NCBI GenBank assembly: GCA_948502395.1
Contig: CAOPES010000002.1
Span: 184,002 to 248,001 of the forward strand
Length of the DNA: 64,000 nt
From: an uncultured Clostridia bacterium
Lineage (GTDB): Bacteria; Bacillota; Clostridia; TANB77; CAG-508
Reading direction: 5' to 3'
Both the position numbers and the translations under genes were made by a program. Shown here one piece after another: positions 51,057-60,781 of this stretch (its first letter is position 1; each line of letters begins with the position of its first letter). The notes under the pieces were generated by a model. It was not told the origin of the DNA and searched no databases. It saw only the letters and a list, made by a program, of their open reading frames with translations.

Positions 51057-52659
51057 TTATGTGTCCAAACAAGCCTTTACTAATCCAACAAACAATGGCG
51101 ATGGGTTGTTTGGTCTTGATTTTAACTCTGGGTGGAATTGTCCAGCTATAAAATATGGGTGGTCTTTTATTTCTACAATTTCCACTAATGACCCGTCTGG
51201 CGATGTTCCTGAAACTTTAAGTCCCGCTTTCTCTAATTCTTCTCTATACTCATTATTATACTCAAAACGATGTCTATGCCTTTCAAAAATTTCTTTTTCT
51301 CCATACAATTCCTTGGCAATTGTACCATCTTCTAGCATGCAAGGATATGCTCCTAGTCTCATCGTTCCGCCTTTTTTATCAATTCCTTTTTGTTCTTCCA
51401 TAATGTGAATTACTGGGTTTTTTGTCTTTTTATCAAATTCTGCTGAATTAGCATCTTTTAAATTTAGCACATTTCTTGCAAATTCTACCACTGCCATTTG
51501 CATTCCCAAACAAATTCCTAGAAATGGTACTTTATTTTCTCTTGCATATCTTATTGTTTCTATTTTTCCGTCTATTCCCCTATTTCCAAATCCTCCTGGA
51601 ACAATTATACCATCATATTTTGATAGTTCTTCTTCTGCTGTATCTTTGTTTATTTTTTCGCAATCTACAAGATGTGCTTTTACTTTTACTTTATTGGCAA
51701 AACCTGCATGATACAAGCTTTCAATTACTGATATATATGAATCTTCTAATTTTACATATTTACCAACTATTGCTATATTAACAACCTTCTCTTTATCTAT
51801 ACTTTCTATGTCATTTATCATTCTTTCCCATTTTTTGTTGTCAGGTATATAATTATCCAATCTCAATTTATTGCAAATCTCTCTTCCTAATCCTTCTTCT
51901 TCCAACATCAATGGTACAGCATATAAGCAACTTGCTGTTTTATTTTGTATTACACTTGTTTTTCTCACATTACAGAATAATGATAATTTTTCTCTTACGC
52001 TTTCTGGTATTTCGCTTTCTGTTCTACATACTAATATATTAGGTTTTATTCCTAAACTTTGTAATTCTTTTACAGAGTGTTGCGTTGGCTTTGATTTTAT
52101 TTCATTTGAACCTGCAATATATGGCAATAATGTAACATGAACATATGCTACATCTTCTGGATTTTTCTCTAATCCTACTTGTCTTATTGCTTCTATTATT
52201 GAAAGACCTTCAATATCTCCTATTGTTCCACCAACTTCTGTTATTACTATGTCTACATCTGTATTTTCAAATTTGTATATTCTGTCTTTTATCTCATTTG
52301 TTATATGTGGTATTACTTGAACTGTTTTTCCTAGGTATTCTCCTTTTCTTTCTTTTTCTATTACTGTTGAATATACTTGTCCCATTGTGACACTAGAATT
52401 TTTCGTTAAGTTTTCGTCTATAAATCTTTCGTAATGTCCTAGGTCTAAGTCTGTTTCTGCTCCGTCGTCTGTTACAAATACTTCTCCATGTTCATATGGG
52501 TTCATTGTTCCTGGGTCTACGTTGATGTATGGATCAAATTTTTGTATTGTTACTTTGTACCCTCTGTTTTTTAGTAGTCTTCCGTAGTGATGCTGCTGTT
52601 ATTCCTTTTCCTAGTCCTGATACTACTCCACCTGTTACAAATATGTATTTTGTGTTCAT
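51057..52659 (-). CDS. pyrG: CTP synthase, N-terminus joined by a +1 shift at CGGA
   Basis: Makes CTP from UTP, glutamine and ATP. ATG at 52659 after AAAGGAGG gives MNTKYIFVTGGVVSGLGKG and TAASL, then the zero frame reads CGG AAG and stops 16 codons later. The +1 frame continues GGA AGA CTA CTA: GRLLKNRGYKVTIQKFDPY, exactly the conserved CTP-synthase sequence, followed by MNPYEHGEVFVTDDG and a full glutaminase domain (GICLGMQ with the catalytic Cys, C-terminal HPE). The CGGA is at 52584-52581. The downstream ATG at 52505 would lose the ATP site, so an N-terminally shortened enzyme is unlikely. Confidence 0.93.
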
Positions 52660-52685
52660 TGCTTTTTCCTCCTTTAACAACAAAA

Positions 52686-52731
52686 AAAGATTTAAAAAAT
52701 TTCCGGCAAATGCGGTTTTTTTTAAATCTAT
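52686..52731 (-). terminator. Attenuator-like hairpin in the pyrG leader
   Basis: AGATTTAAAAAA (52689-52700) pairs with TTTTTTAAATCT (about 52719-52730), with an inner CCG/CGG pair. On the minus strand it is followed directly by TTTTTTT and then the pyrG ribosome site. A promoter TTGCAA-17-TAAACT lies upstream. This layout fits transcription attenuation of pyrG. The symmetric stem could also stop read-through from either side. Confidence 0.6.
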
Positions 52732-52785
52732 TCTTAGTTTAACACTTTATTTTTATAATTGCAAGTGTTTTTATGATTATTTTCT

Positions 52786-52814
52786 TTGCATTTTTCAAAT
52801 ATTATTGTTATACT
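52786..52814 (+). promoter_or_regulatory. Promoter of deoD
   Basis: TTGCAT (52786-52791), 17 bases, TATACT (52809-52814), followed by AAAGGAGTG and the ATG at 52837. This is one of the few plus-strand native promoters here. Confidence 0.75.
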
Positions 52815-52836
52815 AATAATATAAATTAAAAAAGGA

Positions 52837-53568
52837 GTGATTTTTATGCCAACACCACACAATGAAGCTAAACTAGGAGATATTGCAAAAACAGTAATTA
52901 TGCCAGGAGACCCTTTAAGAGCAAAATACATTGCTGAAAACTTTTTAGAAAGTCCTAGACTAGTAAATTCTGTTAGAAATGCATATGCTTACACAGGAAC
53001 ATACAAAGGAAAAGAAATAACAATTATGGCATCAGGAATGGGAATGCCAAGTATGGGAATTTACTGCTATGAGCTATACAAATTATATAATGTAGAAAAT
53101 ATTATAAGAATAGGTTCTTGCGGTGGATATAAACCAGAGTTAAAATTATTTGATATAATATTATCAGAAAAAGCATATAGTGAAGGAAACTATGCACTAA
53201 CACTAAATAATGATAATTGCCATATTGCAGATGCTAATTCAAAATTAAATACAGTTATCGAGAATACTGCTGACGAACTTAATATTTCTATTATAAAAGG
53301 TAATACTGTTTGTTGTGATTGTTTTGACCTTTATATGACTGATGTTAATCAATTCTTATCAAGATTGCCTGAGGATTATAATCCTGTAAGTGCTGAAATG
53401 GAAGCTTTCGCTCTTTTCTATACAGCAAAAATGTTAAATAAAAAAGCTTCTTGCTTAATGAGTGTTGTTGATTCTAAATATATTAAAGATGTTGCAACTG
53501 CTGAGCAAAGAGAAACTGGATTAAATAATATGATAACTCTTGCATTAGAAGCAAGTTTGAAAATTTAA
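52837..53568 (+). CDS. deoD: Purine-nucleoside phosphorylase, DeoD type
   Basis: 243 residues: MPTPHNEAKLGDIAKTVIMP, GDPLRAKYIAENFL, SGMGMPSMGIYCYEL, IRIGSCGGYKP and AEMEAFALFYTAKML. Hexameric enzyme that splits purine (deoxy)nucleosides with phosphate, for purine salvage. It is relevant to the operon at 1-9 kb because nucleoside antibiotics of the coformycin type block adenosine breakdown, but there is no physical link. It stands alone on the plus strand; a weak CCACTG/CAGTGG hairpin (53594-53614) follows. Confidence 0.95.
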   Translation: MIFMPTPHNEAKLGDIAKTVIMPGDPLRAKYIAENFLESPRLVNSVRNAYAYTGTYKGKEITIMASGMGMPSMGIYCYELYKLYNVENIIRIGSCGGYKPELKLFDIILSEKAYSEGNYALTLNNDNCHIADANSKLNTVIENTADELNISIIKGNTVCCDCFDLYMTDVNQFLSRLPEDYNPVSAEMEAFALFYTAKMLNKKASCLMSVVDSKYIKDVATAEQRETGLNNMITLALEASLKI

Positions 53569-53629
53569 AACTTTTGGAGACATTCCAAAAAATCCACTGT
53601 TTCATTAGCAGTGGGGCATTAAATATTTT

Positions 53630-53666
53630 AAGGGTGTTTTTAAGGTCTGTCCCCAAAAACACCCAA
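53630..53666. repeat. REP-like palindrome, GGGTGTTTTT...AAAAACACCC type
   Basis: GGGTGTTTTTAAGG-TCTG-TCCCCAAAAACACCC. Matches elements at 29728, 61555, 61621, 63545 and 63621. Lies between converging deoD and greA. Confidence 0.85.
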
Positions 53667-53671
53667 TTCTT

Positions 53672-54148
53672 TTATTTTTTTATTGATAAAATTTTATATT
53701 TCATTACACCAGCTGGAGCGTTTACTTCTACAACTTTATTTTTCTTTGCTCCAAGCAAAGCAGCTCCTAGTGGAGATTCATTTGATATCTTATTTTCTAA
53801 TAGATTTACTTCTGTTGAACCAACTATTGTATATTCTATTTTTTCATCAAATTCCATATCTAAGACTTTTACGATATTTCCAACTTGTACAGTTTCTGTA
53901 TCTATTTCTTTTTCATCAATTATCTTTGCATGTCTTACTTTATTTTCTAATTCTGCTATTTTTACTTCATTTTCCGCTTGTGCTGTTTTTGCTTCATCAT
54001 ATTCAGAGTTTTCTGATAAGTCTCCAAATCCTAATGCTACTTTTATTCTTTCTGCTATTTCAGCTCTTTTTTCTGTTCTTAAATAGTTTAATTCTTTTTC
54101 AAGGTTATTAAATCCTTCTTGTGTTAATAATACTTCTTTTTCTTCCAT
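53672..54148 (-). CDS. greA: Transcription elongation factor GreA
   Basis: 158 residues: N-terminal coiled coil (LTQEGFNNLEKELNYLRTEK, GDLSENSEYDEAK with the acidic tip) and C-terminal FKBP-like domain (SPLGAALLGAKKNKVVEV). Stimulates transcript cleavage in backtracked RNA polymerase. Ribosome site AGGAG. Follows pgsA by 79 bases. Confidence 0.95.
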   Translation of the reverse strand: MEEKEVLLTQEGFNNLEKELNYLRTEKRAEIAERIKVALGFGDLSENSEYDEAKTAQAENEVKIAELENKVRHAKIIDEKEIDTETVQVGNIVKVLDMEFDEKIEYTIVGSTEVNLLENKISNESPLGAALLGAKKNKVVEVNAPAGVMKYKILSIKK

Positions 54149-54227
54149 TGTATTTTCTCCTTTCTGTTTGCTAATTGTTTTGTTTTCAAAAAGTCATTTT
54201 CTATATTACGGCAAAAAATCAAATTTG

Positions 54228-54800
54228 TCAAGACATAATTAATTTTTTTGCACCTTTTAGATAATCTACTCCTGAGAATATTGTTGCAATTGTTTGTACT
54301 AACATCATTATTGTTACTGCAAAGTTTAATATTGCATCTCCACCTTGTAACATTCCACCAAAACAGTCTCCAAATGCATTTAAATCTAGGAATGCCAAGA
54401 TTATTGCTATCATTTGTGTTACTGTTTTTATTTTGCCCCATTTTGATGCAGCTATTACTTGACCGCCTTTTTCCACTGCAACTAGTCTATAACCTGATAC
54501 TATAAATTCTCTTGCTAATACTATTATTGGTATCCAAGCTGGAAGTTTTGCCATTTCTACTAGCATTACCATTGCAGCTAAAACTAGAATTTTGTCTGCT
54601 AATGGGTCTAAAAATTTTCCAAATGTTGTTACTTGGTTATTTTTTCTTGCCAAATATCCGTCTAGTTTATCTGTTATTGACGCTATAATAAATATAAAAT
54701 CTATTATAAGCCATGCTGTTGGTATTCCTAAAAATGGAATTATTACCATTATTGGTACTAATATTATTCTAAATAGAGTTAATTTGTTTGGTAAATTCAT
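54228..54800 (-). CDS. pgsA: CDP-diacylglycerol-glycerol-3-phosphate 3-phosphatidyltransferase
   Basis: 190 residues, about five membrane helices. The CDP-alcohol phosphotransferase motif is complete: DKLDGYLARKNNQ then GKFLDPLADK (DGxxAR...G...D...D). Makes phosphatidylglycerol-phosphate. It follows ctpA by 18 bases and probably belongs to its transcript. Confidence 0.94.
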   Translation of the reverse strand: MNLPNKLTLFRIILVPIMVIIPFLGIPTAWLIIDFIFIIASITDKLDGYLARKNNQVTTFGKFLDPLADKILVLAAMVMLVEMAKLPAWIPIIVLAREFIVSGYRLVAVEKGGQVIAASKWGKIKTVTQMIAIILAFLDLNAFGDCFGGMLQGGDAILNFAVTIMMLVQTIATIFSGVDYLKGAKKLIMS

Positions 54801-54818
54801 ATATTTCTCTCCTTATTT

Positions 54819-56018
54819 TTATTTTGCCATTTCTATTGCTTTTTGTAATTGTGTATCTTCTTCTTCTTTTACATTTAATACATTTGTTATTGTTTCAGGT
54901 AATTCTACCTTTTCGTCTGGTTCTATACCTATTTTGTTGATCTTAGTTCTATTTGGTGTCAAATATTCTTCTGATGTTATCTTCAATCCACTTCCGTCTA
55001 TTAGTTGCATTAATTTTTGTATTACACCTTTTCCAAATGTTGTTGTTCCAACTATTTTGGCTTTTCCATTATCCTTTAATGCTCCTGCAAGTATTTCTGA
55101 TGAACTTGCTGTGTTTTTGTTTGTTAATATGACTACTGGCATTTTGATTATTGGATCATTTTTTGATTTTTCTACTTCTTCTTTATTATGTTTGTCTACT
55201 TCATATAATATGACTTGGTCTTTTTCTAATATAAAATCAGCAATTTTAAGAGCTTCATCAACTATTCCACCACCGTTATTTCTTAGGTCTATTATTAAAG
55301 ACTTTATTCCTTGTTTTTCTAATTCTTGATATTTGTTCTTAAAATCTTCTGCTGTGCCTTCATCAAATGATGAAAATTCTATATATCCAATGTTATTTTG
55401 AATTACTTTTCCTTCTACTGGATTTACTTTGATATGTTCTCTTGTTAGTTCAAATTTCTTAGTTTCTGTGCCCCTTAGTATTTCTATTTCTACTTTTGAA
55501 CCTTCTTCTCCTTTTATTCTTGATGATGCAGTTGTCATATCTTCTGCTGAATATTGTTCTCCATTTACTGATATTATTAAGTCTCCTGGCAATATTCCCG
55601 CTCTTTCTGCTGGTCCACCTTTTATTGGGGCTAATACCATTATCTTGTCTACCTCAGTGTTTTTTACCATATATATACCTATTCCAACGAAGTTTCCTGT
55701 TGCGTCTTCCATATAATCTTTCATTTCTTCTTTTGATATATATTCAGTATATGGATCGTCTAACCCTTCTATATAACCTTTTATTGCACCTTCTTTTAGC
55801 TTTTCTTCATCAACTTCTCCTAAGAAATCTTTATCTATTATAGCTTTAAATTTGCTTAATGTTGTTGTCAATTCGTTATTACCACCAACTATTGTAACTT
55901 TGTTATTTTTGCTAAAATATTGATACATTCCAATTGAAGTTAGTAAAAATGTTATAAATGCAACTAATGCAACTAGCATTATTATTTTGTAGACTTTAAA
56001 TCTTTTCTTTTCTTCCAT
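54819..56018 (-). CDS. ctpA: Carboxy-terminal processing protease (S41)
   Basis: 399 residues. An N-terminal membrane anchor (IIMLVALVAFITFLLTSIGMY in part) is followed by a PDZ domain around 110-190 (GIYMVKNTEVDKI, GILPGDLIISVNGE) and the S41 catalytic domain with Ser in NKNTASSSEIL and Lys in TTFGKGVIQ. Extracytoplasmic protease that often trims cell-wall hydrolases; the neighbouring M23 genes are plausible targets. 81 bases downstream of the first M23 gene. Confidence 0.94.
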   Translation of the reverse strand: MEEKKRFKVYKIIMLVALVAFITFLLTSIGMYQYFSKNNKVTIVGGNNELTTTLSKFKAIIDKDFLGEVDEEKLKEGAIKGYIEGLDDPYTEYISKEEMKDYMEDATGNFVGIGIYMVKNTEVDKIMVLAPIKGGPAERAGILPGDLIISVNGEQYSAEDMTTASSRIKGEEGSKVEIEILRGTETKKFELTREHIKVNPVEGKVIQNNIGYIEFSSFDEGTAEDFKNKYQELEKQGIKSLIIDLRNNGGGIVDEALKIADFILEKDQVILYEVDKHNKEEVEKSKNDPIIKMPVVILTNKNTASSSEILAGALKDNGKAKIVGTTTFGKGVIQKLMQLIDGSGLKITSEEYLTPNRTKINKIGIEPDEKVELPETITNVLNVKEEEDTQLQKAIEMAK

Positions 56019-56041
56019 GATGTTCCTCCAAACCTATAAAC

Positions 56042-56062
56042 TGGGCGGAACTTTCCGCCCAT
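56042..56062. terminator. GGGCGG/CCGCCC hairpin between M23 gene and ctpA
   Basis: TGGGCGG, loop AACTTT, CCGCCCA. The T-rich tail is on the plus strand, so on the minus strand it would be a pause or processing hairpin rather than a full terminator. Confidence 0.5.
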
Positions 56063-56099
56063 ATATTTTTATTATATGTACTTTACTTTTCATTCATTA

Positions 56100-57329
56100 C
56101 TATGGTATGTAATTAGCTGGATTTACTGGTTTTCCATTTACCCAAACTTCAACATGCAAGTGTGTTCCACCTAACGGATTACTAGGTGTCGGTCTAGGTC
56201 TAACATTTCCTGTATTTCCGACACTCATTATTTGTTGACCTTGCGAAACTTTTTGTCCTTTTGATACTAATCTTGAACCTGGTTTTCCGTGAGCATATAA
56301 TGTCATAGTTCCGTCTTGGTGGTCAATTATAATATATTCTCCATAACTAGAATATGAACCTACATAATTTCCGTCTGAACCATAATTTGGTATTCCACCT
56401 GTTTTAGTTGTTGAAGTAAGTACCACTCCACCTTTGGCTGCTAAAACTGCTTTACCATACATATTGCTTCCACTATAATCTGCTCCTGTATGTCCTGCAT
56501 ATCCATACCAGCCACATGTAATACTATATCCAGGTATTGGCCTTATAAATCCTGAAGCACTTGGGTTTCCTGGTTTTGTACTTGTACCACCTGTTGGTTT
56601 TGAATTATTTTGATACTTTTTAGCTGCTTCTTCTATTTCTTTTCTAATTGTTGCTTTGTCTGCTTCAAATTTGTCTAATTCTGCTTGTGTTTCTTTTTCT
56701 TCTTCTGATAGCTGTTCAACTTGTGCATTTTTCTCATTTTTAGCATTTCTTAATTGAGTTGTAACTCCTTGTTTACTTGCTTTTGTTGTGTCAAGTTCTT
56801 TTTTGCTTGCTTCTATTTTTTCTTTAGCTTGTTTTATTTCTTCTTTTTGTTTCTTTATATCTTCTAATAATTCTGTATCTGCACTTACTAGTTCTGTAAC
56901 AAAATAATATTTAGATATAAAATCCATTATTCCATTAGAAGATAATAAAACGTCTAAAAATGATGTTTCGCCTTGTTCCTGTGTTGCAACTAGTCTTGCT
57001 TCCATTAGTTTTTCTTGTTTATCAAAATCTTCTTGAGCTTTTTCTAGCTTTGCTTTTTCTTCTTGTAATTTTGAATTCATTTCTGAAATTTTAATGTCTA
57101 GCTCATCAATTTGTTTTTGATATTCCGAAATCTGTGTGTTTAATTTTTCTACTTCTTCTAGTTTATCACTTTTTTCTTCTTTTATGTTATTTAATTCGTC
57201 TTTCTTTGCTTCTATTTGTTTATTGATATTATTTAGGTCATTTTGTGTAGCTGCAATTACTACTGTGTTTTGTACTAACATAATTATTACAACTATTGCT
57301 CCTAATATTTTTATACTTAACTTTTTCAT
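56100..57329 (-). CDS. M23 peptidoglycan hydrolase with coiled coil (PcsB/EnvC-like), 1
   Basis: 409 residues: signal peptide (residues 1-28, ILGAIVVIIMLVQNTVVIAA), a coiled coil to about 240, a Ser/Thr/Pro/Gly linker, and an M23 LytM domain with HTGADYS and HLHVEVW (HxH). The zinc ligands are kept. FtsEX, encoded upstream, is known to activate such coiled-coil hydrolases at the septum. Lies 13 bases after a paralogue; the two share the coiled-coil segment (FDKQEKLMEARL, SADTELLE). Confidence 0.9.
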   Translation of the reverse strand: MKKLSIKILGAIVVIIMLVQNTVVIAATQNDLNNINKQIEAKKDELNNIKEEKSDKLEEVEKLNTQISEYQKQIDELDIKISEMNSKLQEEKAKLEKAQEDFDKQEKLMEARLVATQEQGETSFLDVLLSSNGIMDFISKYYFVTELVSADTELLEDIKKQKEEIKQAKEKIEASKKELDTTKASKQGVTTQLRNAKNEKNAQVEQLSEEEKETQAELDKFEADKATIRKEIEEAAKKYQNNSKPTGGTSTKPGNPSASGFIRPIPGYSITCGWYGYAGHTGADYSGSNMYGKAVLAAKGGVVLTSTTKTGGIPNYGSDGNYVGSYSSYGEYIIIDHQDGTMTLYAHGKPGSRLVSKGQKVSQGQQIMSVGNTGNVRPRPTPSNPLGGTHLHVEVWVNGKPVNPANYIP

Positions 57330-57342
57330 AAATTCCTTCCAA

Positions 57343-58581
57343 TTATCTTATCTGTCCTGCTAAATATGGCCTTGGGTCTACTCTATTATTCCAGCCACCA
57401 GAACCTGTTCTTACTTCAAAATGCAAATGTGGTCCTGTTGAATTTCCTGTTGTTCCAACACTCATTATTTGTTGTCCTTGTTTTACATAGTCGCCCTTAT
57501 TTACTCTCCTAGAACCATTTTGTCCATGTGCATATAGAGTATATAATCCATTACTATGCATTATTAATATGTAATTTCCATAACTTCTATTTCCTAAGTT
57601 CTCTGATATCATTACAACTCCATCTGCTACCGCATATATTGGTTGTCCATTTATTCCACCTGAACCAAAGTCAATTGCTCCGTGATATTGTCCACTAGAA
57701 TACTGCATTCCTGTTGTTACCTTGTTATATGCTACTGGAAGTGGACAAATAAATCCTGATGCATTTGGTTTTACATTTGATGTACTTCCACCACTTGAAG
57801 GTTTATTTTGGTTTTGTTGTTCTTGTTTCTTTTGTTCTTCCAATCTTCTTTGCGCTTCGGCTCTTTCTTGTTCTATTTTTTTGTCTATTGATTTATTTTC
57901 TTGTGCTAATTCATCAATTTGTTGTTGAATTTTCTTTTCATCTTCTGCTAATCTTGCAACTTGTTGGTCTTTTGTGCTCTTAGCTGCTTTTAGTTGTACA
58001 GATATACCTTGTTTACTTGCTTTTGCAGTATCCAACTCTTTTTTACTTGCTTCTAATTTTTCCTTAGCTTGTTGTATCTCTTCTTTTTGCTTTTTTATAC
58101 CTTCTAGTAACTCTGTATCAGCACTTGCTAGTTCTGTAACAAAATAATATCTTGATATTAAATCAACTATATTTTCAGATGATAACAACACATCTAATAG
58201 TGATGTATCACCTTGCTCTTGAACTGCAATTAATCTAGCTTCCATTAGTTTTTCTTGTTTATCAAAATCTTCTTGTGCTTTATTTAATGTATTTTCTGCA
58301 TCTGCTATTTGACCATTCAAGTTTCCTATTTGTCCGTCTAATTCAGCTATTTGACTTTCATAACTTTCTATTTTTGAAGAAATATCTTCTACTTCTTTTA
58401 CTGTTTTATTTTTTTGTGCTGTTACTTCGTTTTTTTCATTCTGCGCATCTTTAATTTTCTGTTCATTTTGATCCTTTTGGTTTTGCAATTGTTTTTCGCT
58501 CGCAGCAAATGCCACTGTACTTTGAAACAACATAATTGTTGCAACTATTATTCCTAATATTTTTACAACTACTTTTTTCAT
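57343..58581 (-). CDS. M23 peptidoglycan hydrolase with coiled coil, 2
   Basis: 412 residues: signal peptide ILGIIVATIMLFQSTVAFAA, coiled coil to about 260, Gln/Asn-rich linker, M23 domain with HGAIDFGS and GPHLHFEVR. Close paralogue of the preceding downstream gene: shared FDKQEKLMEARL, YYFVTELASADTELLEG and a common start, so a tandem duplication is likely. GGAGG before the ATG. Confidence 0.9.
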   Translation of the reverse strand: MKKVVVKILGIIVATIMLFQSTVAFAASEKQLQNQKDQNEQKIKDAQNEKNEVTAQKNKTVKEVEDISSKIESYESQIAELDGQIGNLNGQIADAENTLNKAQEDFDKQEKLMEARLIAVQEQGDTSLLDVLLSSENIVDLISRYYFVTELASADTELLEGIKKQKEEIQQAKEKLEASKKELDTAKASKQGISVQLKAAKSTKDQQVARLAEDEKKIQQQIDELAQENKSIDKKIEQERAEAQRRLEEQKKQEQQNQNKPSSGGSTSNVKPNASGFICPLPVAYNKVTTGMQYSSGQYHGAIDFGSGGINGQPIYAVADGVVMISENLGNRSYGNYILIMHSNGLYTLYAHGQNGSRRVNKGDYVKQGQQIMSVGTTGNSTGPHLHFEVRTGSGGWNNRVDPRPYLAGQIR

Positions 58582-58618
58582 ATGTTCCTCCCTATTAAAA
58601 CTTTTTGGTCTATTTAAA

Positions 58619-58672
58619 GATGTGTCCCAAAATGGACAAAATGTCCAAAAGGAAACGTCCCCAAATGTCCCT
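58619..58672. repeat. REP-like palindrome, GGACA/TGTCC type
   Basis: Nearly identical to 39790-39842: TGTCCCAAAATGGACA, AATGTCCAAAAGGAAACG, TCCCC. Lies between two M23 genes. Confidence 0.8.
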
Positions 58673-59849
58673 ATTCTGGAATTAATCCATTTGTGATATA
58701 TGGTAATGGGTTTGTTACAACTCCATTTAACCTCACTTCAAAATGTGCATGTGGTCCTGTTGAATACCCAGTTGTACCAACTTTTAGCACTGTGTCTCCT
58801 TTTTTTACTGTTTGTCCAACTGTTACTACTATTTCTGAGCCATGTGCATATAGTGTTGATACTCCACCACCATGGTCTATTATAACCATATTTCCATATC
58901 CTTTATTAAACTCTGCTTTTGTTACTATTCCGTCATTTGCAGCTATGAAATTCGCTCCTAATGGTGCTCCTATATCAACTCCTGTATGTAATGCTGTATA
59001 GTGTAGTACTGGGTGATATCTAGTTCCATAGTTTGATGTAATTCTTGTGTATCCTGGTGTTGGCCAAGCTAACTCTCCACCTATGTATTCTGTGTCAATT
59101 CCTTCTAATGCTTCTTTTAGTATTTGGCTGTTAATTTCAGCAAATCTTGAATTGAATTCATCAATTTGTGTTTGTAGTTCTTTTTCTTCGTCTGATAGCT
59201 TTGATATAAAGTTTTCTCTTACTGTTTTTGTATTTTCTAGTATTTTAGCTGTTCTTGTTTGGTTTGCCTTCATCTCTGCCAATTGTTTTTCAGTATTTTC
59301 TAATGTCTTTTTGTTTAATTCTATCTTGTCTCTTTTTTGTTTCATTTCTTCTAACAATTCAGATTCATATGTTGCAAGTTCTTTTACTAGAAAATAGTTT
59401 GATAAGAATTCTGATATACTTTTAGATGTCAAAATAACGTCTAAGTATTGTATTTCGCTTGATTCATATGCTGCAATTAATCTATTATCTAACAATTCTT
59501 TTTGTTTATCATAATTTTTTTCAGCTATTTTTAATTCAGCTTCAACATTTTCCATATTTTTTTGTAACTCTATTATTTTATTATTTAGTTCGTCTAATTG
59601 TTGTTGTGAATTTGCAATAGTTCCGTCTAATTTATCAACTTGTTGTAAGTTTTCTGACAATTCAGTTTGAACCTCATCTAACCTGCCTGTTGTATCTTTT
59701 AGTTGTGTTTGCAATTCTTCTCTTTGAGTTTGCAAACTTTTTGGCTCTGTTTGTTCATTCTGTTCTACTTCGTTTTCTGCATTTACATATGTAATAATGC
59801 TTGAGCTACAAATTACAAAAGCTAAAATGGCAAATATAAATTTACGCAT
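58671..59849 (-). CDS. M23 peptidoglycan hydrolase with coiled coil, 3
   Basis: 392 residues: signal peptide FAILAFVICSSSIITYVNA, long coiled coil (about 35-260), M23 domain with HTGVDIGA and GPHAHFEVRL. More distant from the other two. Directly downstream of ftsX (10 bases from the recoded stop, with AGGAG between), which marks it as the probable FtsEX partner, like PcsB or EnvC. Confidence 0.92.
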   Translation of the reverse strand: MRKFIFAILAFVICSSSIITYVNAENEVEQNEQTEPKSLQTQREELQTQLKDTTGRLDEVQTELSENLQQVDKLDGTIANSQQQLDELNNKIIELQKNMENVEAELKIAEKNYDKQKELLDNRLIAAYESSEIQYLDVILTSKSISEFLSNYFLVKELATYESELLEEMKQKRDKIELNKKTLENTEKQLAEMKANQTRTAKILENTKTVRENFISKLSDEEKELQTQIDEFNSRFAEINSQILKEALEGIDTEYIGGELAWPTPGYTRITSNYGTRYHPVLHYTALHTGVDIGAPLGANFIAANDGIVTKAEFNKGYGNMVIIDHGGGVSTLYAHGSEIVVTVGQTVKKGDTVLKVGTTGYSTGPHAHFEVRLNGVVTNPLPYITNGLIPE

Positions 59850-59859
59850 CTTTTCTCCT

Positions 59860-60781
59860 TTATACTTTTAAATATTTTCTCATAGAAATAACACTTCCGC
59901 AAAGCTCCTATTCCAATTCCTAGTAGCATATAAACAAATATTATAGAGCTAAACATATCGCTAAATCCTATTAAACTCATATTTATTGTTTGCATAAATG
60001 GTGAGTTTACTAATTGTCTTGCAATTAAGCTATATGCTAATCCTATTAATATAATTGAAATAATGCTTGCAAACATTCCAATTATCATACCTTCTACAAT
60101 AAATGGCCATCTTATAAAACCATTTGTTGCTCCTACGTATTTCATAATTGATATTTCTTTTCTTCTTGCATGTACTGTAAGTTTGATTGTATTTGCTATA
60201 ATAAATACTGATATTACTACTAATAAAAGTAATATTACTCCTGTTACTATTTTTATTCCATTTGCTAGTTTTATCAAAGCTTCAACAGTTTGGTCACTAC
60301 TTGTTATTTTGCTTACCATATCAAATGTATTTATTTGATTTTGTACTTCTTTACTTTTCTTTAAATCTGTAAGGTTTACGACATATGAATCTTTAAATAT
60401 GTTGTTTTCTCCGTCATATTGTTCTAAAAGCTCACTTCCATATTTTTCTTTCATTTGTGATAAAGCTTCTTCTTTTGATACATATTCAATAGTACTTACT
60501 CCATCTATTTTTCTTATTTTATCTGCTAGTTCATCCATTTGTTCTTGTGTTGCTTCTTTTTTTACAAATACTTGAATTCCTTGTATTGATTCGATTTCTT
60601 TTACAAAATGGTTGATGTTTTCTCCAAGTATTAAAAATATTCCAAATATTATCATAGTTGCACACATTATCATTAATGATGCACCTGTTGATTTTTTGTT
60701 TTTAAATACGTTACTAAATCCTTCTCCTATAAAATAACCTAATCTACTATATTTCAAAATCATAACCACCTTTTTTATCAT
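59860..60781 (-). CDS. ftsX: Cell division protein FtsX, C-terminus reached by a +1 shift at CGGA
   Basis: Four-helix permease-like subunit that couples FtsE ATP hydrolysis to hydrolase activation. Normal N-terminus (FIGEGFSNVFKNKKSTGAS), extracellular loop, then helices. Near the end the zero frame reads TTG CGG AAG and gives an abnormal tail that overlaps the next gene by 28 bases. Skipping one base gives GGA AGT GTT: ALGSVISMRKYLKV, the usual FtsX end, with the stop at 59860 and a clean AGGAG plus ATG of the next gene. CGGA at 59899-59896. Confidence 0.92.

Noticed and set aside
54124..54441. A separate Asn/Arg-rich protein on the minus strand
   Set aside because: It lies in a different frame of the pgsA gene and has no start signals.
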